A DNA stretch of 5,867 nt from Rhizobacter sp. (GCA_025351675.1 JANXVK010000303.1:1-5867), one strand, 5' to 3'. Positions 1 to 5,867 are shown, numbered from the stretch's first letter. Made by a program: numbers and translations. The notes: a model not told the origin generated them from the letters alone.

Positions 1-458
1 CCGGCGATCGACGCGATGTTGATGATCGAGCCCCGACGCTTGGGGATCATCGCGATGCGCGCGACCTGCTGCGCCAGAATGAAGTAGCCGCGCACGTTCA
101 GGTTCATTACCTTGTCCCACGCCGCCACCGGGTGGTCTTCGGCCGGCGAGCCCCAGCTCGCGCCGGCGTTGTTGACAAGGATGTCGATCGCGCCGAGGCG
201 CTCCAGCGTCTCGTCGGCGAGGCGGCGCGTGTCTTCCTCCTTCGAGCAATCGGCGGCGATCCAGCGCGCGTCGATGCCGGCCGATTGCAGCTCGGCCGCG
301 GCCTGCTCCAGATCTTCGGCCTTGCGAGAGCTCAGCATGATTTTCGCGCCGGCCTCGCCGAGCGCGTGCGCCATCTGCAGCCCGAGGCCACGCGAGCCGC
401 CGGTGATCAGTGCGGTCTTGCCGGTCAGGTCGAAAAGTTTCCGGATCGGTGTGCTCAT
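1..458 (-). CDS. SDR family NAD(P)-dependent oxidoreductase (C-terminus cut off by window edge)
   Basis: This is a classical short-chain dehydrogenase/reductase; the first 152 residues are present. Visible are the Rossmann glycine motif TGGSRGLG (residues 19-26), the NNAG motif (96-99), the tetrad Asn in NLNV (N121) and the likely catalytic Ser in NIASIAG (S150). The YxxxK pair would lie beyond base 1. R23 in the glycine loop and S44-R45 after strand beta-2, with no acidic residue there, point to NADP(H) rather than NAD(H). The ATG at 458 overlaps the upstream stop by four bases (ATGA) and is preceded by an AAGGA ribosome site (469-465) with 6-base spacing, which settles the start. It is the last gene of the operon seen here. 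In context it could reduce or oxidise a 3-keto/3-hydroxyacyl intermediate, but SDR substrates cannot be read from the N-terminal half. Family assignment is secure; substrate is unknown. Confidence 0.93.
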   Translation of the reverse strand, partial: MSTPIRKLFDLTGKTALITGGSRGLGLQMAHALGEAGAKIMLSSRKAEDLEQAAAELQSAGIDARWIAADCSKEEDTRRLADETLERLGAIDILVNNAGASWGSPAEDHPVAAWDKVMNLNVRGYFILAQQVARIAMIPKRRGSIINIASIA

Positions 459-658
459 GGTGTTTCCTTCGTATTTTTCATGCGGGAGCGGACCCAGATC
501 AGCACGATGCCGACCCAGATCAGCGCGATGCCGGACGCGGCGATGCCCCAGCCGAGAGCGGCGTCGCTGCGCTGCACCGACAGGCCGAGCGCGAGCAGGA
601 CCATGCCGAGGTAGATCAGGATCCAGCTCCACTTCTGGATGCGCTTGGCGGTGCTCAT
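455..658 (-). CDS. Small two-helix membrane protein, function unknown
   Basis: I do not recognise this 67-residue protein. It has a short basic N-terminus (MSTAKRIQKW), a first hydrophobic helix at about residues 12-28, a short loop with an RSD turn, and a second helix at about residues 35-56. It ends in a charged, basic tail (RSRMKNTKETP). There is no signal-peptide cleavage site that I would trust, so it is probably an inner-membrane protein. The start at 658 overlaps the acyl-CoA dehydrogenase stop by one base (TGATG), and its stop overlaps the SDR start (ATGA). This two-sided coupling supports a real gene. A longer frame runs upstream to 721, but that part is a shadow of the dehydrogenase C-terminus. 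The second helix contains a 7-residue tandem repeat (GIALIWV, GIVLIWV) encoded by a 21-bp duplication. Its role may be membrane anchoring or accessory, but nothing in the sequence decides this. Confidence 0.75.
   Translation of the reverse strand: MSTAKRIQKWSWILIYLGMVLLALGLSVQRSDAALGWGIAASGIALIWVGIVLIWVRSRMKNTKETP
465..469 (-). promoter_or_regulatory. Ribosome binding site of the SDR gene
   Basis: AAGGA on the minus strand, 6 bases before the ATG at 458, inside the 3' end of the small membrane protein gene. It shows that the SDR has its own good initiation site in addition to coupling through the ATGA overlap. Confidence 0.7.
491..532. repeat. 21-bp tandem duplication, two copies, one mismatch
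   Basis: Copies occupy 491-511 and 512-532 with no gap and differ at one position (A at 504, G at 525). The unit is exactly seven codons in the frame of the small membrane protein, so it duplicates GI(A/V)LIWV without breaking the frame. The single difference is an Ala/Val codon change. The repeat is read directly from the sequence. Confidence 0.9.
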
Positions 659-2514
659 CAGAACCACGCCTCGTCCATCGTGCGGCAGGTCGGATCGCGC
701 GTCTCGACGACCTTCAGCCACGCGCCGATCTTCGGCAACTCGTAGCTGAAGAAATAGGTGCAGGCGGCGAGCTTGCCTTGCAGCAGCGCGACGTCATCTG
801 CGGTCGCATTCGCGAGTTTCGGCTGCGCGCACAGCGCGACATCGAGCCAGACCCACGCCAGCACGACATGGCCGAAGGCCTGCAGGTACGGCGTCGCATT
901 GGCGAGCGCTTCGTCCGGGTTGCCGGTGGACCACGCGGCCTTTGTCGCGGCGCCGAGATGCTTCAGCGCCGCGGTCAGGGCGTCGGCTTGCTCGGCCAGC
1001 GCCGGCACGGTTCGCGCCCGGGCGATCGTCGCGCCGACCTTGCTCGCGAGCAATTCCAGCCCGGCGCCGCTTTGCATCACCACCTTGCGGCCGAGCAGGT
1101 CGAGCGCCTGGATGCCGTGCGTGCCCTCGTGGATCATGTTCAGGCGGTTGTCGCGCCAATACTGTTCGACCGGGAAGTCACGCGTGTAGCCGTAGCCGCC
1201 GTGCACCTGGATCGCAAGGCTGTTGGCTTCGAGGCACCACTCGCTCGGCCAGCTCTTCGCGATCGGCGTCAGCATCTCGAGCATCAACGCGGCCTCGGCG
1301 CTGGCTTCCGGCGTGCCGCTGCGCAGCTCGTCAACGAGCTGCGCACAGTACAGCTCCAACGCCAACGCGCCTTCGCAGTAGCTCTTCTGCGCCAGCAGCA
1401 TGCGCTTGATGTCGGCGTGCTCGATGATGCGCACCTGCGGCTTCGACGCATCCTTGCCACCGACTCCCGCGGGCCTGCCTTGCGGCCGGTTCTTCGCGTA
1501 TTCGAGCGAGGCTTCATAGCCCGCATAGCCCAGCATCGTGGCGCCCATACCGACCGCGATGCGCGCCTCGTTCATCATGTGGAACATGCAGCGCAGGCCT
1601 TCGTGCGGATTGCCGACGAGGTAGCCGATCGCCCCTGAGCGGCCGCGCACCGGGTACTTGCCTTCGCCGAAGTTCAGCAACGTGTTCGGGATGCCGCGGT
1701 TGCCGAGTTTGTGGTTCAAGCCGGCGAGCGCGACATCGTTGCGTTCACCGGTCGGCTCGCCGTCGGCGCCCACCAGCTTCTTCGGCACGATGAACAGCGA
1801 GATGCCGCGCGTGCCGGCGATCAGCTTGCCATCCGACCCGGGAATCTTCGCCAGCACGAGGTGGATGATGTTCTCGGTCAGCTCGTGCTCGCCGTTGCTG
1901 ATCCACATCTTGTTGCCACGCAGGCGATAGCGCGCGCCAAGCGGATCGGTCTCGAAATCGACACCATCGGGCGTTGCGCGCGTGGCCACGTCCGAGAGGC
2001 TCGAGCCGGCCTGCGGCTCGCTCAAACACATCGTGCCGCTGAAGCGGCCGGCGAACTCCTGCTTCGCGAACACGGTTTGCTGCATCGGCGTGCCGTGCAC
2101 CATCAGCAGGTTCGCGTTGCCACTGGTCAGCATCGCGCCACCGGCGACGTTGCCGCCGGCGCGTGCGAGGAAACTGTTCGCCGCCATCTGCACGACGCAG
2201 GGCAGCTGCATGCCACCGATCTCGTAGTCTTGTGCGGCCGCGAGCATGCCCGATTCGGCGTACGCACGGCCCGCGTCATGGCTCGCCTGCGGCAGGTGAA
2301 CGCGCTCGCCGCCATGATCGACCACCACGCGCGGTTCCTCTGTGTCGGCTTGGCGATTGAACGGTGCGAACCTCTCGCGCGCCATGCGTTCGCAGGTGTC
2401 CATCACCGACGCGAAAGTCTCGCGCGAATGATCGGCGAAGCGCGGGCGCTGCTGCAACGCCTCGACGTTCAGCCAGTCGTAGAGCAGGAAGTCGAGTGTC
2501 TGTCGGTAGCTCAT
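658..2514 (-). CDS. Acyl-CoA dehydrogenase, long form with extra C-terminal domain
   Basis: This FAD-dependent enzyme forms the 2,3-trans double bond in an acyl-CoA, the first step of beta-oxidation, passing electrons to electron-transfer flavoprotein. It has 618 residues, against about 380-400 for the short form. In order I see a short N-terminal segment typical of the long family (about 1-35), the helical N domain (about 36-155), and the middle beta domain with signature CLSEPQAGSSLSD (163-175). The C-terminal helical domain follows, with signature QVHGGYGYTRDFP (436-448) and HEGTHGIQ (462-469), where E463 is the expected catalytic base. Last comes an extra helical domain (about 485-610) as in the DmdC-like and Pseudomonas long FadE proteins. 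The start at 2514 overlaps the dehalogenase stop by four bases (ATGA). The N-terminus MSYRQTLDFLLYDW matches how this family begins, so I reject the in-frame extension to 2598. The Shine-Dalgarno is weak, so coupling is likely. Chain length and substrate are open; 3-methylmercaptopropionyl-CoA dehydrogenase is an alternative. Confidence 0.95.
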   Translation of the reverse strand: MSYRQTLDFLLYDWLNVEALQQRPRFADHSRETFASVMDTCERMARERFAPFNRQADTEEPRVVVDHGGERVHLPQASHDAGRAYAESGMLAAAQDYEIGGMQLPCVVQMAANSFLARAGGNVAGGAMLTSGNANLLMVHGTPMQQTVFAKQEFAGRFSGTMCLSEPQAGSSLSDVATRATPDGVDFETDPLGARYRLRGNKMWISNGEHELTENIIHLVLAKIPGSDGKLIAGTRGISLFIVPKKLVGADGEPTGERNDVALAGLNHKLGNRGIPNTLLNFGEGKYPVRGRSGAIGYLVGNPHEGLRCMFHMMNEARIAVGMGATMLGYAGYEASLEYAKNRPQGRPAGVGGKDASKPQVRIIEHADIKRMLLAQKSYCEGALALELYCAQLVDELRSGTPEASAEAALMLEMLTPIAKSWPSEWCLEANSLAIQVHGGYGYTRDFPVEQYWRDNRLNMIHEGTHGIQALDLLGRKVVMQSGAGLELLASKVGATIARARTVPALAEQADALTAALKHLGAATKAAWSTGNPDEALANATPYLQAFGHVVLAWVWLDVALCAQPKLANATADDVALLQGKLAACTYFFSYELPKIGAWLKVVETRDPTCRTMDEAWF

Positions 2515-3440
2515 CTTGAATCCATTGAATTTGTTCTGGGCGTCGGCGGGACTGGCCAGAAACGCGCGAGCGCGGCGGCAGCGATCGGCGCACCCCACTC
2601 CTGCACGAAGTGGCCGCCTTCAGCCACCTCCATCGGCGCCGGGCAGCCGCGGATCGCCGCCTGCAGCGCGCGCATCGGCGCCGCGCCCAGAACCGGATCC
2701 TTCATGCCGATCGCCATGAAGCTCTCGCCATTCCAGCGCGTGCGCCAGAACGTGGCGGCCTCGCGGCTCAACGCCGCGCCGAGCGCGTCGGCACCATCGG
2801 GCACCATGTTCGGGAATGCCTTCAGCGCCGCCTTGTAGCGCGGTTCGGGAAACGGCGAGTCGTATGCCGCCACTTCAGCCGCGCTCATGTCGGACTTGCC
2901 GCGCTGGATCACGCGACCCACCGGCAGGTCGAGCTGGCCATTGGAATACGTGCGCCACTGGCGAAAGCCCTCGGTCAGCTCCCCGGTGCCCAGGCCTGTG
3001 TTCATCACCAGCAGCCGCGTGAAACGCTCGGGCATCGCCATCGGCAAGGTCAGACCGAGCAGGCCGCCCCAGTCTTGGCACACGAGCAGGATGTTGCGCA
3101 GGTCGAGTCGCTCGACGAGGCGCAGCAGCATGTCGCGATGGCGCTCGAACGTGTGCCAGGCCGGATCGACCGGCTTGTCGGAGCGCCCGAATCCGATCAG
3201 GTCGGGCGCGACCACGCGCAGGCCGGCGCCCGTGAACACCGGCAGCATGTGCCGATACAGATAGCTCCACGACGGGTTCCCGTGCAGACACAGCGCTGTC
3301 ACCGGCGCCGCCGCGTCACCTTCGTCGAGGTAATGCACGCGCGCGCCGTCAGACCCTTTCAGATCGTCAAGGTAGTGCGGCGCGAACGGAAAGCCGGGGA
3401 GGCTTTCGAAACGCGCGTCGGGCGTGCGCAGAAGGTCCAT
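2511..3440 (-). CDS. Haloalkane dehalogenase-family alpha/beta hydrolase (DhlA-like)
   Basis: A 309-residue alpha/beta hydrolase. Haloalkane dehalogenases (EC 3.8.1.5) replace a carbon-bound halogen with hydroxyl through an aspartyl-ester intermediate. The full DhlA-type set is visible: nucleophile D123 in CQDWGG, acid D248 in FMAIGMKD, base H277 in EGGHFVQEWG, and halide-binding W124 plus cap W162. The oxyanion segment HGNPSW (53-58) has Asn where I recall DhlA having Glu. Long stretches resemble Xanthobacter DhlA from memory, for example RLDLRN (111-116), LGLTLPMA (128-135) and the region around 240-248. The cap domain spans about 152-230. Length fits the family (about 290-310). The start at 3440 lies 14 bases after the thiolase stop. 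The ribosome site is weak, and an in-frame extension to 3698 is only thiolase shadow. The stop overlaps the acyl-CoA dehydrogenase start (ATGA). An epoxide hydrolase or esterase is less likely because both halide tryptophans are present. The true substrate is unknown. Confidence 0.92.
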   Translation of the reverse strand: MDLLRTPDARFESLPGFPFAPHYLDDLKGSDGARVHYLDEGDAAAPVTALCLHGNPSWSYLYRHMLPVFTGAGLRVVAPDLIGFGRSDKPVDPAWHTFERHRDMLLRLVERLDLRNILLVCQDWGGLLGLTLPMAMPERFTRLLVMNTGLGTGELTEGFRQWRTYSNGQLDLPVGRVIQRGKSDMSAAEVAAYDSPFPEPRYKAALKAFPNMVPDGADALGAALSREAATFWRTRWNGESFMAIGMKDPVLGAAPMRALQAAIRGCPAPMEVAEGGHFVQEWGAPIAAAALARFWPVPPTPRTNSMDSR

Positions 3441-3454
3441 GCGACGTGTGCCGC

Positions 3455-4630
3455 TCAGAGCACCTCGAACACGCCGGCCGCGCCCATGCCGCCGCCGATG
3501 CACATGGTCACGACCACCTTCTTGGCGCCGCGGCGCTTGCCTTCGATCAGCGCGTGGCCGGTCAGGCGCTGGCCCGACACGCCGTACGGGTGGCCGACCG
3601 CGATCGCGCCGCCGTTGACGTTGAGCCGGTCCATCGGGATGCCGAGCGTGTCGGCGCAATACAGCACCTGCACTGCGAAGGCTTCGTTCAGTTCCCACAG
3701 GTCGATGTCGGCGACGGTCAGACCGAGCTTCTTCAGCACCTTGGGCACCGCGTAGATCGGGCCGATGCCCATTTCATCAGGCTCGCAGCCGGCGACCGCG
3801 AAGCCGAGGAAGCGGCCGAGCGGCTTCAGGTTCCGCTTGGAGGCGAGCGATTCGTTCATCAGCACGCAGGCGCCGCCGCCGTCGCTGAACTGGCTGGCGT
3901 TGCCGGCCGAGATCAGGCCGCCGGGCAGGGCCGAGCGCAGGTCCTTGATGCCGTCGTAGGTGGTGCCGGCGCGGATGCCTTCGTCGTTTTTGATCGTGAC
4001 CTCTTTCGTGCGCAGGCCCAGCACCGGGTCGGCGAACCCGGTCGTCACGGTGCACGCGATGATCTCGTCGGTGAACTTGCCGGCTTCGAGCGCGGCGGCG
4101 GCCTTCTGCTGGCTCGCGGCGCCGTATTGATCCATGCGCTCGCGGCCGATCTTGTAGCGCTTGGCGACCTGCTCGGCCGTCTGCAGCATGTTCCAGTAGA
4201 TCTCGGGCTTGTGCTCGACCAGCCACGGGTCGGCGCCCATGTGGCGATTGGCTTCGTTCTGCACGCACGAGATGCTCTCGACGCCGCCGGCGACCAGCAC
4301 ATCCGACTCGCCGGCGATGATGCGCTGCGCGGCCATCGCGATGGTCTGCAGGCCGCTCGAGCAGAAGCGATTCACGGTCATGCCGCTGGTGGTGATGGGC
4401 AGGCCGGCGCGCAGCGCGATCTGGCGGGCGATGTTGCCGCCGGTCGCGCCTTCGGGCGTGGCGCAGCCCATGATCACGTCGTCGACCTCGGCGCCGTCGA
4501 TGCCGGCGCGCTCGACCGCGGCCTTGACGGCGAAGCCGCCAAGCGTGGCGCCGTGCGTCATGTTGAAGGCACCCTTCCAGCTCTTGGCGAGGGGTGTGCG
4601 GGCGGTTGAAACGATCACGGCGCTGGTCAT
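3455..4630 (-). CDS. Acetyl-CoA acyltransferase (thiolase, FadA-like)
   Basis: This 391-residue thiolase would cleave a 3-ketoacyl-CoA with CoA to acetyl-CoA and a chain two carbons shorter. The nucleophile is C90 in NRFCSSGLQ. Also visible are GNASQ (243-247), NEAF (315-318), H347 in GHPYG and the second active-site cysteine C377 in CIGGGMG. The set is complete and the length is normal for the family. GHPYGVSG is more like degradative type-I thiolases than the GHPLG/GHPIG of many biosynthetic acetoacetyl-CoA thiolases. There is no membrane segment, so it should be cytoplasmic. The start at 4630 has a strong AAGGAG ribosome site and lies 16 bases after the HD-gene stop. With the acyl-CoA dehydrogenase two genes downstream it forms the start and end of a beta-oxidation turn. 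The hydratase and the usual hydroxyacyl-CoA dehydrogenase partner are not in the window. Biosynthetic acetyl-CoA acetyltransferase is a weaker alternative. Confidence 0.96.
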   Translation of the reverse strand: MTSAVIVSTARTPLAKSWKGAFNMTHGATLGGFAVKAAVERAGIDGAEVDDVIMGCATPEGATGGNIARQIALRAGLPITTSGMTVNRFCSSGLQTIAMAAQRIIAGESDVLVAGGVESISCVQNEANRHMGADPWLVEHKPEIYWNMLQTAEQVAKRYKIGRERMDQYGAASQQKAAAALEAGKFTDEIIACTVTTGFADPVLGLRTKEVTIKNDEGIRAGTTYDGIKDLRSALPGGLISAGNASQFSDGGGACVLMNESLASKRNLKPLGRFLGFAVAGCEPDEMGIGPIYAVPKVLKKLGLTVADIDLWELNEAFAVQVLYCADTLGIPMDRLNVNGGAIAVGHPYGVSGQRLTGHALIEGKRRGAKKVVVTMCIGGGMGAAGVFEVL

Positions 4631-4636
4631 GTCTAT

Positions 4637-4642
4637 CTCCTT
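4637..4642 (-). promoter_or_regulatory. Ribosome binding site of the thiolase gene
   Basis: AAGGAG on the minus strand, 6 bases before the ATG at 4630, in the 16-base gap after the HD-gene TAA. It is the strongest initiation signal in the window together with that of the HD gene. Confidence 0.8.
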
Positions 4643-4646
4643 GGAT

Positions 4647-5261
4647 TTAGGCGGTGGTGGCTTCGGCGCCCGAAACGGCGGTGGAAGCCAAATAAATGCT
4701 GTTCTTCGGCTGCGCGAACACGCGCCTCACCATCGGCTCGAACTCGCTCATCGGCAAAGTCTCGCCCTTCGGGTCGAACGCCGGGTTGTCGTAAAGGTCG
4801 CAGAACTCGGCCGTGCGCTCGAAGTGCGCGTGGCCCCTGAACTGGTCGCGCAGGTTGCGGTCGAGACCGATGTGGTGGAAGAAGTAGTAGCCCTGAAAGA
4901 TGCCGTGGTGCTGCACCATCCAGAGGTTCTCGGCGCTGACGAAGGGCTTCAGGATCGCCGCGGCGATGTCGAAGTGATTGAACGTGCCGAGCGTGTCGCC
5001 GATGTCGTGGAACAGCGCGGCGACCACATACTCTTCATCGCGGCCCGCATTCAACGCGCGCGTCGCGGTTTGCAGCGAGTGCGTGTAGCGATCGACCGGA
5101 AAGCCGCCGTAGTCGCCTTCGAGCACCTTCAGGTGCGCCAACAGCCGGTCGGGCAACTGGCGCGCGAACGGCATGAACTCGGCGCCGATCTTCTGCCAGT
5201 CGCCTTGCGTGCTGGCTTCCATGCGGGTGAATGTCGCTCTTTGGTGGACCACGTCGTTCAT
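4647..5261 (-). CDS. HD-domain metalloprotein, PhnZ/MIOX-like ligand pattern (possible di-iron oxygenase or phosphohydrolase)
   Basis: A 204-residue HD-superfamily protein. The likely metal ligands are H61 (THSLQTA), H85-D86 (FHDIGD), H96 ([10 protein letters not shown]), H118 or H119 (QHHG) and D158 (YDNPAF; D155 is the alternative). This His, His-Asp, His, His, Asp order is the six-ligand dimetal pattern of PhnZ and myo-inositol oxygenase, and also of some dimetal HD phosphohydrolases, so the reaction is not decided. The spacing from D158 to the downstream F174/M177 matches PhnZ as I remember it. The residue three after the HD aspartate is D89, where PhnZ has His and MIOX has Lys; those contact the substrate. 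There is no signal peptide or membrane helix. The ATG at 5261 is chosen because GAGGAG stands 7 bases before it; a TTG at 5276 would lie upstream of that site. It starts 11 bases after the M20 peptidase stop. The older label would be predicted HD phosphohydrolase. Confidence 0.88.
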   Translation of the reverse strand: MNDVVHQRATFTRMEASTQGDWQKIGAEFMPFARQLPDRLLAHLKVLEGDYGGFPVDRYTHSLQTATRALNAGRDEEYVVAALFHDIGDTLGTFNHFDIAAAILKPFVSAENLWMVQHHGIFQGYYFFHHIGLDRNLRDQFRGHAHFERTAEFCDLYDNPAFDPKGETLPMSEFEPMVRRVFAQPKNSIYLASTAVSGAEATTA

Positions 5262-5268
5262 CGTTCGT

Positions 5269-5274
5269 CTCCTC
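5269..5274 (-). promoter_or_regulatory. Ribosome binding site that fixes the HD-gene start
   Basis: GAGGAG on the minus strand overlaps the TGA stop of the M20 peptidase (5275-5273) and sits 7 bases before the ATG at 5261. It rules against the TTG at 5276 as the start and implies that ribosomes ending on the peptidase gene can restart here. Confidence 0.8.
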
Positions 5275-5867
5275 AAGGCGCGGGCGGTGCGCTGTTGGTG
5301 ATGAGCTGGTGCCAGAACTGGATCAGCTCAACGTAGTTGTCGGTCGAGATGCGTTCGTTCGTGCCGTGAAAGCGCTTCAGATCCTCGGGCTTCGCGCGCA
5401 CCGGCGAGAACTTGTAGACGTTGTCGGCGATGCCGTCGAAGTGACGCGAATCGGTCGCGCCGATCATCAGCCCGGGGGCGACGACCACGTCGGGATGCAG
5501 TTGTCGCAGCGTCTTGTTGATGAGCTGAAAACCGGCCGCGTCGGTGGCCGCGACCTTTGAGGCTTCCGACATGCCCGGCGACTTCTCGATCTTGATCGAA
5601 GGGTTCGCGATCGTCTGGGTCACATGCTCGATCACCGCATCGCCGGTGTCGCCCGGCAGCAGCCGGAAGTTCACGGTCGCGTTCGCCCGGCCCGGCAGCA
5701 CGTTGTCGGCTTGGCCGGCGTGGATCACGGTCAGCGCGGTCGTCGTGCGCAGCGACGCGTTGGTGCTCGCACCCTTTTTCAACTGCGCTTCGATGACCGG
5801 CCTGAACATCCACATGTTGGAGAGGAACACGCGATTCACGCCGGTCATCTCGGGCGCGAGCGTCTCG
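5273..5867 (-). CDS. M20-family metallopeptidase, CPS1/PM20D1-like (N-terminus outside window)
   Basis: The last 197 residues of a zinc-dependent M20 hydrolase are present; the frame is open to the window edge (the first full codon begins at 5866). Visible are the end of the inserted dimerisation domain with the family motif NVLPGRANATVNFR (residues 55-68 of the fragment), the C-terminal metal ligand H142 in ATDSRHF, and HGTNERIS (167-174). Most of the metal site and the catalytic Glu lie upstream of the window. From memory the fragment parallels the tail of mammalian PM20D1 and yeast carboxypeptidase S (APEM, SN.W.F.P, TTTALT, TD.RH, HG.NE.) better than that of DapE or ArgE. Those relatives cleave C-terminal dipeptides (CPS1) or hydrolyse and form N-fatty-acyl amino acids (PM20D1). 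It is the first gene seen of the operon. Secretion and any signal peptide cannot be judged without the N-terminus. The M20 family is secure; the branch is likely. Confidence 0.9.
   Translation of the reverse strand, partial: ETLAPEMTGVNRVFLSNMWMFRPVIEAQLKKGASTNASLRTTTALTVIHAGQADNVLPGRANATVNFRLLPGDTGDAVIEHVTQTIANPSIKIEKSPGMSEASKVAATDAAGFQLINKTLRQLHPDVVVAPGLMIGATDSRHFDGIADNVYKFSPVRAKPEDLKRFHGTNERISTDNYVELIQFWHQLITNSAPPAP

Larger units (their letters stand above)
1..5867 (-). other. Single co-directional operon of seven genes, incomplete at both ends
   Basis: All genes read on the minus strand. Junctions in order are an 11-base gap (peptidase/HD), 16 bases (HD/thiolase), 14 bases (thiolase/dehalogenase), a 4-base ATGA overlap (dehalogenase/acyl-CoA dehydrogenase), a 1-base TGATG overlap (dehydrogenase/small protein) and a 4-base ATGA overlap (small protein/SDR). 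No hairpin terminator or promoter-like gap interrupts it. The spacing is read directly from the sequence; co-transcription is inferred from it. Confidence 0.85.

Noticed and set aside
659..721. Upstream start for the small membrane protein
   Set aside because: The extra residues are encoded inside the acyl-CoA dehydrogenase C-terminus and add no hydrophobic or conserved feature. The coupled ATG at 658 is more natural.
112..1638. Long open frame of 508 codons on the plus strand
   Set aside because: It lies antisense to the acyl-CoA dehydrogenase, small protein and SDR, is rich in Arg/Ala/Ser, and has no recognisable domain. Long antisense frames are expected in G+C-rich coding DNA.
2515..2598. 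N-terminal extension of the acyl-CoA dehydrogenase by 28 residues
   Set aside because: The extension reads through the end of the dehalogenase gene in another frame. The family N-terminus begins at the ATG at 2514, which overlaps the upstream stop.
3441..3698. N-terminal extension of the dehalogenase by 86 residues
   Set aside because: The added part is Arg-rich shadow of the thiolase C-terminus. The alpha/beta hydrolase begins normally at the ATG at 3440.
1711..3755. Two overlapping plus-strand frames (1711-2838 and 2610-3755) of about 380 codons
   Set aside because: Both are antisense to the dehydrogenase, dehalogenase and thiolase genes, with Arg/Ala/His-rich translations and no motif. 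They are shadows.
3446..4609. Plus-strand frame of 387 codons opposite the thiolase
   Set aside because: It mirrors the thiolase almost end to end. The minus-strand product has every thiolase active-site motif and this one has none.
4631..4646. Possible terminator or promoter in the HD/thiolase gap
   Set aside because: The 16 bases hold only a Shine-Dalgarno site, with no inverted repeat or T-run.
4209..5336. Plus-strand frame of 375 codons opposite the thiolase start and HD gene
   Set aside because: It crosses two real genes and their ribosome sites, and its translation shows no domain.

Overview
This window is a single, tightly packed stretch of seven genes, all on the minus strand, so transcription runs from high to low coordinates. 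The DNA is G+C-rich, by eye somewhere above 60%. The protein styles fit a proteobacterium, most likely a betaproteobacterium of the Burkholderiales type. That placement is an impression from protein similarity and base composition and is not proven here. There is no RNA gene, mobile element, CRISPR array or recognisable terminator, and no non-coding gap longer than 16 bases. Any promoter must lie upstream of base 5867, outside the window.

In transcription order the genes are: (1) the C-terminal part of an M20-family metallopeptidase resembling the CPS1/PM20D1 branch (5867-5273, cut by the window edge); (2) an HD-domain metalloprotein whose ligand pattern looks like the di-iron oxygenases PhnZ and MIOX (5261-4647); (3) a type-I, FadA-like thiolase (4630-3455); (4) a haloalkane dehalogenase-family alpha/beta hydrolase with the complete DhlA-type catalytic pentad (3440-2511); (5) a long acyl-CoA dehydrogenase with the extra C-terminal domain (2514-658); (6) a two-helix small membrane protein of unknown function (658-455); (7) an NADP-type short-chain dehydrogenase/reductase, cut at its C-terminus by the window start (458-1).

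The genes are spaced by 11-16 bases or overlap by 1-4 bases (ATGA, TGATG), which indicates one translationally coupled operon. The core chemistry is fatty-acid-like beta-oxidation: an acyl-CoA dehydrogenase for the first step, a thiolase for the last, and an SDR that could serve a keto/hydroxyacyl step. No enoyl-CoA hydratase or acyl-CoA ligase is visible. The three companions are unusual: an amide hydrolase of the N-acyl-amino-acid type, a possible HD-type oxygenase and a dehalogenase. My inference is that the operon unmasks and degrades a specific derivatised lipid or haloaliphatic compound. Candidates are an N-acylated amino acid, a halogenated acyl chain, or another substituted chain. The substrate cannot be read from the sequence.

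A small-scale oddity is a 21-bp near-perfect tandem duplication (491-532) that builds most of the second transmembrane helix of the small membrane protein.
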